Of a stretch of 64,000 nt of DNA, positions 1 through 5,578 are shown in pieces. Under the pieces are notes generated by a model that made no database searches, was not told the DNA's origin, and worked only from the letters and a program-made list of their open reading frames with translations. Both the position numbers and the translations under genes were made by a program. The stretch covers positions 1 through 64,000 of the forward strand of contig CAVSWC010000007.1 in the NCBI GenBank assembly GCA_963731585.1. Reading direction: 5' to 3'. Source of the DNA: CANKHA01 sp963731585. GTDB taxonomy: Bacteria; Pseudomonadota; Alphaproteobacteria; Rhizobiales; Xanthobacteraceae. The stretch's first letter is position 1. Every line of letters starts with the position of its first letter.

Positions 1-2
1 AG

Positions 3-575
3 GCGGCGCTGGTCGGCCACTCGCAGGCCGGCAACATGGCCGCGGAAGTGGCGGTCTCAAATCCGCAACGCGTCAGCAAGCTGGTCGTGCTGGGAACCGG
101 CAGCCTGTTGCCGCCGCTGCCCGCGAGCGAGGCGGCCAAGAAAAGCGCCGGTCCCGCCGAAGGCGAAGAGGGCGGCGAGCGCGAGCCCACCGCCGCCGAC
201 GTGCGCGAGATACTGGCGAAGAACGCCTTCCATCAGGAGCTGATCACCGATGACGTGGTGCAAGATCGCCTGCGCTTGAGCACCGGCAAGAACCACAAGG
301 CGTTCCTGGCGCGCAACGCGGCCGGCGCCAAGAACAAGGGCAAGCCGAAAGACCCCAACAAGAAGCAGATGTGGCAGCGCCTCGATGAGGTGAAGCAGCC
401 GATGCTGATGATCTATGGCCGCGATGATCGCGGCCAGGCTGCCACGCGCGCCACCGCGCTGAAGCAGCAGAAGCCGCATCTCGATCTGCACATCGTGCCG
501 AACTGCAAGCATCTCGTGCAGTGGGATGCGGAGAAGGATTTCTATCGCTTGGCAGGCCCGTTCCTGCGCGGCTGA
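3..575 (+). CDS. Alpha/beta hydrolase, C-terminal part (5' end outside window)
   Basis: The reading frame is open from base 3, so the gene starts before the window. The first visible residues contain GHSQAG, a nucleophile elbow with Ser at codon 21-23 and Ala in place of the usual Gly after Gln. Later GRDD supplies the likely acidic residue and CKHLVQWD the likely catalytic His near the C terminus. This is the order expected of an alpha/beta hydrolase of the C-C bond hydrolase/esterase type. A Lys/Glu-rich insert lies between (about residues 45-120). The substrate cannot be told. Confidence 0.85.
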   Translation, partial: AALVGHSQAGNMAAEVAVSNPQRVSKLVVLGTGSLLPPLPASEAAKKSAGPAEGEEGGEREPTAADVREILAKNAFHQELITDDVVQDRLRLSTGKNHKAFLARNAAGAKNKGKPKDPNKKQMWQRLDEVKQPMLMIYGRDDRGQAATRATALKQQKPHLDLHIVPNCKHLVQWDAEKDFYRLAGPFLRG

Positions 576-605
576 GCGTGGCAGGACGCGCCCGTAGCCT
601 TTCCG

Positions 606-760
606 TCGTCATGGCCGGATTTATTCCGGCCATCCCGATCAAGAACTCACTGCTCACCTGAGCGAGATGGCCGGGACATAAGCCCGGCCATGACGATTAA
701 TGATGGATTGAAGGATCGCCGGGTCATCAGGGAGTAAACGCCCTAATGACCCGGCAATCC
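606..760. repeat. Palindromic intergenic repeat, copy 1 (divergent)
   Basis: Two arms built on TCATGGCCGG and its complement, followed by the element half reading GGATCGCCGGGTCATCAGGG and ending GACCCGGCAATCC. It belongs to the family whose fuller copies are at 14205-14436 and 21632-21793. Its right edge runs into the 3' end of the DUF3606 gene and supplies its stop codon. Confidence 0.7.
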
Positions 761-922
761 AGCAAGCTGCTTTTTCACCGCCGATGCACAGTCGCCGACC
801 TTCTCGATCGCCGCGGCAATTTCCTCTCGCGATTTCCCGAGTTTCTTCGCCCAGGCGCGGGCCGCGACGTCATCGGTTAAATCTATCCTCGTTCGGTCGG
901 GTTTGCCGGGGGTGATTTTCAT
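743..922 (-). CDS. DUF3606 small protein
   Basis: A 59-residue protein. IDLTDDVAARAWAKKLGKS, the following SREEIAAAIEKVG and the final AVKKQL match the DUF3606 family (short proteins with the pattern of an IDL start, a W-AK-LG middle and a VG.A...V..L end) common in Rhizobiales. The function is unknown. The start is ATG at 922; upstream a weak AGGAA lies 5 bases before it. The last codons and TAG lie in the edge of the palindromic repeat, so the C terminus GLPGH is repeat-derived. Confidence 0.75.
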   Translation of the reverse strand: MKITPGKPDRTRIDLTDDVAARAWAKKLGKSREEIAAAIEKVGDCASAVKKQLAGLPGH

Positions 923-1190
923 GGCTGTTCCTGTCTGATTTGGGCCTTAAACGCCCATCGCGTGCTTGGGTTCCCGGCGCTCTCGCCGACCCGTTAGGGA
1001 TGACTAACGAATTGCCCTCGCTCATCGTCTGCTGGAGAGGCCGCATCTTGACGGGCAGGAATTTATGGAAACTCTCGCTCTCAAACCCGCCATCTGCCGG
1101 GAACTTAGCTCGCATGGCCTTCTTAATTATGCATTCGCTTTCAGCGGACCGCGCGATCAATTCAGGCCGCGGCGGCTTAGGGTGGGTAAC

Positions 1191-1533
1191 ATGCCTCCAG
1201 AAATCATTGCGAAGGAACTCGCTGCATGAGGGTTGGTGCAATCTGTTCCACGTGCTGATGCGCGTCGACGGCGGCGAGATCATAAGAGAGGTGGAGGATC
1301 GCGGGCGCGCGGTTGCGGTGTTGCCCTATGATCCGGTCCGTCGAACGGCGCTCCTGATCAAGCTGCTGCGGACTCCCGTGCTGCTGGCGGCGGGTGTTGC
1401 CGAGCTGAGGTTCCGGCCGGCCTTGCCGATGAGAGCGATCCGGCAGAAACCGCGCGGCGTGAGCTCTGGGAAGAGACCGGCCTGCAACTCCGCGACGTCG
1501 AGGCTTTGGGCTGTGTCTGGATGAGGGGGGTCT
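1191..1533 (+). pseudogene. Nudix hydrolase (ADP-ribose pyrophosphatase-like), broken fragment
   Basis: Pieces in different frames rebuild an N-terminal Nudix domain. MPPEIIAKELAA starts at 1191. LHEGWCNLFHVLMRVDGG then EVEDRGRAVAVLPYDP follow in a second frame. SDPAETARRELWEETG with LRDVEALGCVW follows in a third. REL-EETG is the core of the Nudix box. The Gly-rich loop before the box is scrambled and everything after residue about 110 is missing, so the gene is both shifted and truncated. It ends against the 3' end of the opposing gene at 1536. Confidence 0.7.
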
Positions 1534-1535
1534 TC

Positions 1536-1784
1536 TTACTCGGCAGCCAGCGGCGCGTGGTCGCGCCCGTTCTCGATTGCCGCTTTGATGTCCTCCACCG
1601 TGGCCGCGATAACGCCAAGCGCTCCCCATATTTCGCCGACCGCGTCGATGACATGATCGGCAGTGTCATTCGCCATCCGCAGCTTCCAGAGGTTGGATGC
1701 CGCGCAGCACAGCGCCGTGACTTCCGCCTCCACGCGTCCCTTTGGCGAGTTCTGATGTTTTCCAACGCTTTTAAGGTCTATCAT
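1536..1784 (-). CDS. Uncharacterised 82-aa protein, last gene of prophage left cassette
   Basis: Starts at ATG 1784 with GAGG about 9 bases upstream. The protein is mostly helical: VEAEVTALCCAASNLWKL then DTADHVIDAVGEIWGALG and TVEDIKAAIENG. No family recognised. It is the fourth gene of a minus-strand series (2465 to 1536) that starts beside the operators at 2504-2551, so it is probably an early prophage gene. The gap to the gene before it is 56 bases. Confidence 0.5.
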   Translation of the reverse strand: MIDLKSVGKHQNSPKGRVEAEVTALCCAASNLWKLRMANDTADHVIDAVGEIWGALGVIAATVEDIKAAIENGRDHAPLAAE

Positions 1785-1840
1785 TGTCCGCAACCCTCAC
1801 ACACCGGCCCGATGGCCGCTATTGTTGGTCCGAAAGACGC

Positions 1841-2113
1841 TCACGGCCACTCTCCCGGTAGGTATCCCATCGCTGCTCTCTCGTTGTCGTAATCCTTCTG
1901 ACATTCAGCATTAGGATCGGGCCGCTCTCTGCGCAGGCAGACCTTCTCATTGCGTCTGAATATCCACTCGCAATAGACTTTCGCCTCATCGGCCGAGAGC
2001 AATCGCTGTTCTTCGTAAGAGAGTTTGTGGATAAAGCGGGGCTTGTTGTCTTTGACGCAGAGCCGCACCTGCTGCATCGCTTCCAAAAACATCCTGGCGG
2101 ATTGAACGGTCAC
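1841..2113 (-). CDS. Uncharacterised 90-aa protein, translationally coupled
   Basis: The GTG at 2113 overlaps the TGA of the gene before it (GTGA), which decides the start; longer in-frame extensions would overlap that gene heavily. The protein is charged, with LCVKDNKPRFIHKLSYEEQR, then DEAKVYCEWIFRRNEKVCLR and a C-terminal ERAAMGYLPGEWP. Three cysteines are present. No family recognised. It belongs to the left cassette controlled from the 2504-2551 operators. Confidence 0.5.
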   Translation of the reverse strand: MTVQSARMFLEAMQQVRLCVKDNKPRFIHKLSYEEQRLLSADEAKVYCEWIFRRNEKVCLRRERPDPNAECQKDYDNERAAMGYLPGEWP

Positions 2114-2298
2114 AGGCCCAGCCCCCTGCAGCAGGACTGCCAGATGAAGACCTGCATTCCGCAAAACATCATGGCGGCGCCATCGGCCTTCTTCGCCTTG
2201 CAGGTGTCGCAATCGCCGGGGACCAAGCGCAGATCGCCGTGCTCGTGCGCTTCGATCTTGTCCATGCCGTCTTGATTGCAGCAGGCGAGTTTGCTCAT
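2110..2298 (-). CDS. Uncharacterised 62-aa cysteine-rich protein
   Basis: The ATG at 2298 overlaps the stop of the preceding gene (TCATGA). It has eight or so Cys/His positions: CC near residue 6, H at 18, CDTC at about 30-33, then C at 46 and a CC near 56. CxxC-type spacing suggests metal binding, but the pattern fits no zinc-ribbon family I can name. The neighbours on both sides are coupled by 4-base overlaps, so the three are probably made together. Confidence 0.5.
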   Translation of the reverse strand: MSKLACCNQDGMDKIEAHEHGDLRLVPGDCDTCKAKKADGAAMMFCGMQVFIWQSCCRGLGL

Positions 2299-2465
2299 GA
2301 CAGGCTCTGCAAATCTTGCGTCAGCAAAACGACAGCGAAGGCGCCGTGCTCGGCGTCTTGCGAGCGCTTCAACGCGCGGAGGCAGCGGGCAAGGTGAACG
2401 CTGGCGCGCCAGCGCCAGAACTCTCTGCGAAGGCGGTGCACTCTTGTTTCGGCGGAGGGCGACAT
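2295..2465 (-). CDS. Uncharacterised 56-aa basic protein, first gene of left cassette
   Basis: Starts at ATG 2465, 39 bases from the nearest operator (2504). It is strongly basic at the N terminus (RLRREFWRWR, LRALKRSQ) with a short hydrophobic C-terminal run AFAVVLLTQ. TGA overlaps the next ATG. It may be a small phage early protein. No family recognised. The strict overlap chain to the next two genes is the main support that it is real. Confidence 0.45.
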   Translation of the reverse strand: MSPSAETRVHRLRREFWRWRASVHLARCLRALKRSQDAEHGAFAVVLLTQDLQSLS

Positions 2466-2503
2466 GGCCTGGCCTCCAGGCTGGAAATCAGCTGGAGGTT
2501 ATC

Positions 2504-2551
2504 GTAGCGATATTCGCTACTTTGTCAACATGTCGTAGCGCTAAAGGCTAC
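2504..2551. promoter_or_regulatory. Left operator pair for the S24 repressor
   Basis: Two 17-base near-palindromes: GTAGCGATATTCGCTAC at 2504-2520 and GTAGCGCTAAAGGCTAC at 2535-2551, with centres 31 bases (about three turns) apart. The same GTAGCG-N5-CGCTAC pattern occurs on the other side of the repressor gene. The position between the repressor stop and the left cassette start suggests repression of the leftward promoter. Confidence 0.7.
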
Positions 2552-2572
2552 AATTATTTTGCTGTCAGATCG

Positions 2573-3184
2573 TCATCGGGCGCCGCGGTTGACCCTGCCG
2601 ACCACCGGCGCGGCCCATTCGACCGCCTTGTTCTCGATCGTCGGCCCGTTCCAACTCTCCAGGTTAAACAACCCGTCAACGCCCTTTCGCAGGACCTTTA
2701 CGTACATCCGGCCATCTTCCAGCTGAACCACGCATTCTCTGCCGACCAACTCGGCCGGCGAGCGCTGATCGCGAACGTAAAACAGAAATTCGTTATCGAA
2801 ATAGCGTGGATACATCAAATCGCCGCGCACGATCACCCAGACCGCATTGTCCGGGATGTCGACTTCTTCCAGGCCGCCGCCGATCGCGTGGTCGTCGACG
2901 GGGCTGACCTCCGCCCCGGCGCCCACATAGCCCACCGCATTTGCGCGCACGCGCTTGGTGCGTTCCACCGGGGCAGGGTAGCCGGTGATCTCCTCAATCG
3001 CCAAAAGCTCGTCAGCAGCCACCTTGCGCGGCTTCTGGCCCTTCCTGGGCCGGGCAATGGTCATTTTTTGGACGGCGGCGCGATCGATCTCCCGCCGCAG
3101 CCGGCGCGTGAGCTGCCGGGCCAGCTCCGCCTGCGAAAGTCCCGCGTGCTCTAGCGCCTTTTTGACCCACGCCGCTATCTGCAT
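2573..3184 (-). CDS. Prophage CI-like repressor, S24/LexA fold, catalytic Ser replaced
   Basis: 203 residues. Residues 5-65 form an N-terminal helix-turn-helix (LSQAELARQLTRR). Residues 85-200 look like an S24 peptidase/dimerisation domain ending VEWAAPVVGRV. An Ala-Gly possible cleavage site is at 89-90 (GYVGAGAEV). Lys163 in RMYVKVLRKG fits the general base. The usual GDSM motif reads GDLM at 121-124, so the nucleophile is Leu123. In families of this type such a protein can bind DNA but should not self-cleave. The gene is flanked on both sides by GTAGCG palindromes, the nearest only 11 bases before its ATG, so it probably also controls itself. Confidence 0.85.
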   Translation of the reverse strand: MQIAAWVKKALEHAGLSQAELARQLTRRLRREIDRAAVQKMTIARPRKGQKPRKVAADELLAIEEITGYPAPVERTKRVRANAVGYVGAGAEVSPVDDHAIGGGLEEVDIPDNAVWVIVRGDLMYPRYFDNEFLFYVRDQRSPAELVGRECVVQLEDGRMYVKVLRKGVDGLFNLESWNGPTIENKAVEWAAPVVGRVNRGAR

Positions 3185-3194
3185 AGCGCCGAGC

Positions 3195-3269
3195 GTAGCG
3201 GTTTACGCTACAACGTGTCAGTCGTTAAATTCGCTACACGGCACTTGCATTCGTAGCGAATATCGCTAC
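3195..3269. promoter_or_regulatory. Right operator cluster between repressor and Cro-like gene
   Basis: GTAGCGGTTTACGCTAC at 3195-3211, a degenerate GTCGTTAAATTCGCTAC at 3221-3237, and GTAGCGAATATCGCTAC at 3253-3269. Centres are 26 and 32 bases apart. The cluster fills most of the 94-base gap between the divergent repressor and Cro-like starts, as in a lambda OR region. The last site ends 9 bases before the Cro-like ATG. Confidence 0.75.
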
Positions 3270-3278
3270 TATGAGGAT

Positions 3279-3524
3279 ATGCTGCCTGCCCAGACAATCA
3301 TTCAAAAGTTCGGCGGACCGAGTGCGGTCGCCAAGATCGTGGGTGTCCACCGCACCCGCGTTTCCAGTTGGCAGCGCGCGCGCGCCGCCGGAGGAACCGG
3401 CGGGCGGGTGCCGCAAGATCATATCCCGGCCCTGCTCAGGCACGCCCGCGAAAACGGGCTCGATCTGAGCGCGGCTGACTTCCTCGATCCGCATCCAGCG
3501 CAAGCGAGGAGGGCAGCGTCGTGA
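3279..3524 (+). CDS. Cro/YdaS-like helix-turn-helix protein
   Basis: 81 residues. QTIIQKFGGPSAVAKIVGVH then RTRVSSWQRARAAGGTGGR is a helix-turn-helix with the GG-x-S-A-V-A-x-x-x-G pattern of Cro/YdaS-type proteins, followed by VPQDHIPALLRHARENGLDL. The start at 3279 is chosen because the frame and the motif begin there; GAGG is only 3 bases upstream, so the message may be read from very near its 5' end. It is divergent from the repressor and probably competes for the same operators. Confidence 0.7.
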   Translation: MLPAQTIIQKFGGPSAVAKIVGVHRTRVSSWQRARAAGGTGGRVPQDHIPALLRHARENGLDLSAADFLDPHPAQARRAAS

Positions 3525-3529
3525 TCCCG

Positions 3530-3793
3530 TCACCTCGGCAGCATGAAGTGCTCCGTCATGAATTGCGCGATCAGCTTTTGTGTGTCGGGCATGGCGCCGA
3601 GCGGGCCGAGCAAGTTCACCTCGACTTTTCGGAAAAGTGTCCCGTTGTCGTCGCGCTGATAGGAAAACATAACATAGCGCGCGTTCACGCCCAGGAACTG
3701 AATGTCGGCGAGCCCGTCCACATAGATTTGATTCGCGGTTGCAAGGCCTATGAGCGGCGGGACCGCGGGAAGACTTCTCTCGGCGCCGCCCAT
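3530..3793 (-). CDS. Uncharacterised 87-aa protein
   Basis: Convergent with the Cro-like gene, ending 5 bases after it. Start ATG 3793; a GTG 9 bases further out is possible. Sequence features are GLATANQIYVDGLADIQFLG, then ARYVMFSYQRDDNGTLFRKV and a C-terminal LIAQFMTEHFMLPR. It looks like a small mixed alpha/beta phage protein of a kind often seen in Bradyrhizobium prophages, but I can name no family. Confidence 0.5.
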   Translation of the reverse strand: MGGAERSLPAVPPLIGLATANQIYVDGLADIQFLGVNARYVMFSYQRDDNGTLFRKVEVNLLGPLGAMPDTQKLIAQFMTEHFMLPR

Positions 3794-3993
3794 CACGCGC
3801 ACCCGACTTTACAACTTACGCGCCCCTTAGAAAAACCATACGCCTGCTGCTATTGCGCCGACACTGAAAAGCGCGCAACGCGCTGCGACAGCGCGTCTCA
3901 TACCGAATCACTAGGACTATCGGCGCTGCGTTACATAAACATTTACTCATTCTCCGAGGTGACCCGCCCCGACCGTTCGGCGAAGGCAGACGG

Positions 3994-4026
3994 CCGTGAG
4001 AAGAACTCTGAACTCTCTTCTCACGG
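3994..4026. other. Perfect 11-bp hairpin in phage intergenic region
   Basis: CCGTGAGAAGA (3994-4004) and TCTTCTCACGG (4016-4026) are exact complements around an 11-base loop. No T-run follows, so it is not a standard terminator on either strand. It lies 43 bases before the small gene at 4069 in a 275-base gap that otherwise shows nothing. It could be an operator or an RNA structure in the right-hand leader. Confidence 0.5.
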
Positions 4027-4068
4027 TCGCTGCGGCGCGCACGCGGGAAATAATGTGCGGGGGTCGGC

Positions 4069-4374
4069 ATGATTGAAACTCTCCTCCAGTTCTGGATTGG
4101 CGCATCGCTCTTGCTGCTGCCGTTCTTGTTGATGCTGTTGAGTGCGGACAACGACCACTGCGAAAGCTCCGCCGGCAATCATCAGCGCTCAACGGAACCG
4201 CGGGGCGATGAATTTCGTGACATGCAGCAGCGCCAGTGTCGCCATGGGATGAGCACGACAGTTCCAGACAGAGCGGACCAGGCCTTGGCGTGTCAACGGA
4301 CACGCGGGAGATTTGAAACAAATTTAACGCGCAAGGAGCGGGCAAATGGGGAGGGGAGAAATGTCTCTGATTGA
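4069..4374 (+). CDS. Possible small membrane protein, 101 aa
   Basis: Residues 4-26 (LLQFWIGASLLLLPFLLMLL) form a clear membrane segment, preceded by a GGGGG stretch about 6 bases before ATG 4069. The rest is polar and low in pattern, and it overlaps the start of the next gene, so the true protein may be shorter or the frame disrupted. No family recognised. Confidence 0.35.
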   Translation: MIETLLQFWIGASLLLLPFLLMLLSADNDHCESSAGNHQRSTEPRGDEFRDMQQRQCRHGMSTTVPDRADQALACQRTRGRFETNLTRKERANGEGRNVSD

Positions 4375-4927
4375 CCGGCAAGAAGCCGCAAGGGCCGATC
4401 GTGAGCGCAAGATACGGCTCGGCCTTATTCCATCCGCCAAGGTCGTTCGCTTCCCCGATAAGACCATCACGACCGTTGTGGGGAAAGAACACCCGGAATC
4501 GGCAGGGCTTCCGACAGCTGACGAAGCGGAGGACTTACGCTCGCGTGTTACGGAATTGGAGGCGCGGTTTTCCGAGCTGACGCAAAAGCTGCAGATGTCG
4601 GCGCTGCCCTGGCCAACCATGCAATATCATCCGGTCAAGCCAGTCGTGGCGGCGGTCGCCAAATATTACGACGTTTCCATCAGCGACATTCTCAGCAAGT
4701 CGCGCTATCCCGAGCTTATCCGCGCCCGTCATATCGCGATGTACCTGGCGCGCAAGCTGACGCTGAAATCCACCCCCGACATCGGGCGCATCCTCAATCG
4801 CGATCATTCTTCCGTCTGGCACGGCATCCGCCAGGTCGAGCGCCGGCGCAAGACCGAGCCCGCGCTTTCGGCGCAACTGACCGAACTCTCGGCCATCATC
4901 GAAGGGTGCGCCAATGTCGAGATTTAG
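4361..4927 (+). CDS. DnaA domain IV (DNA-binding domain) protein of prophage
   Basis: 188 residues. Start ATG 4361 is chosen for GAGGGGAGAA just before it. Residues 94-163 match the DnaA C-terminal DNA-binding domain: VAKYYDVSISDILSKSR, then RARHIAMYLARKLT and ILNRDHSSVWHGIRQVE (the DHS-V--- box-recognition motif). There is no AAA+ ATPase domain; the N-terminal 90 residues are charged with a short coiled coil (55-78). It could bind DnaA boxes to steer host or phage replication. It overlaps the GcrA-like gene by 14 bases, so the two are likely co-translated. Confidence 0.85.
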   Translation: MSLIDRQEAARADRERKIRLGLIPSAKVVRFPDKTITTVVGKEHPESAGLPTADEAEDLRSRVTELEARFSELTQKLQMSALPWPTMQYHPVKPVVAAVAKYYDVSISDILSKSRYPELIRARHIAMYLARKLTLKSTPDIGRILNRDHSSVWHGIRQVERRRKTEPALSAQLTELSAIIEGCANVEI

Positions 4928-5405
4928 CTGGAGCGAGGAGACTATAACCCAACTGAAGGCGCTGATTGCGGAGAAGCATTGCGCCGAACGGATCGCCGCG
5001 ATCCTGTCGGCTGTCCTGAAAGTCAGGATCAGCAGGAACGCCGTGATCGGCAAATGTCACCGCGAGGGAATCAAGCTGGCGCAGGCCCGAGGCGGGCGTC
5101 CGCGCAAACCGGACGGGACACACGAGAAGCATCCGCGCGTGCTACGCCTTCAATTTGGGCCTGCTCTTTCACCCTCGATCCCGGAGCCGGCAGTCATGCC
5201 GGTGGAGCCGCTGAACATTCCGTTGGTGGATCTGGAGAAGCACCATTGCCGTGAAGTCGTGTCCTTCGATGGGGCGATGGGACTGTTCTGCGGGCATCCC
5301 AAGCAGCCCGGTTCCTCCTTTTGCAGCTTTCACCACGCCATCAACTGGGTGCCGATCACGCCGAAGAAGCCTGCGCTGTTTCGTTTTGGCGGGCGCGCCG
5401 CGTGA
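4914..5405 (+). CDS. GcrA-family cell-cycle regulator, prophage copy
   Basis: 163 residues. The N terminus FSWSEETITQLKALIAEKHC and RISRNAVIGKCHREGI (39-54) match the GcrA helix-turn-helix, with an insertion relative to host GcrA (usual S-ASQIA-LGG-SRNAVIGK). The C-terminal CREVVSFDGAMGLFCGHP and SSFCSFHH resemble the GcrA sigma-binding/cysteine region. GcrA binds sigma-70 RNA polymerase and activates promoters with CcrM-methylated GANTC sites. A phage copy beside a DnaA-box binder suggests tuning to host cell cycle. It sits in an early operon with RtcB downstream. Confidence 0.8.
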   Translation: MSRFSWSEETITQLKALIAEKHCAERIAAILSAVLKVRISRNAVIGKCHREGIKLAQARGGRPRKPDGTHEKHPRVLRLQFGPALSPSIPEPAVMPVEPLNIPLVDLEKHHCREVVSFDGAMGLFCGHPKQPGSSFCSFHHAINWVPITPKKPALFRFGGRAA

Positions 5406-5427
5406 AGGGCGGCAAGACCGGGGACTG

Positions 5428-5565
5428 ATGATGAAGCGCCTGTGGATGCCGCTCTACATCGCCGACTACCTCAAGCTACGACGCACGCATGGGGAATATC
5501 CAAGGCCGGGAGACAGGAGCGGGCGCTGGTTCAAAGTTTCCGGCGAAAATGCTAAGGCAAGCTGA
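5428..5565 (+). pseudogene. DUF1376 (YdaU-like) remnant
   Basis: RLWMPLYIADYL is the typical opening of DUF1376 phage replication-associated proteins (W-MPLY--DYL). The expected continuation with a conserved EHGAYLLL stretch is collapsed to RRTHGEYPRPGD and the frame closes at 45 codons. It therefore looks like an internally deleted remnant, sitting in the usual place for this family in a phage early region. Confidence 0.5.
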
Positions 5566-5578
5566 GAGAGAGAGGAAA

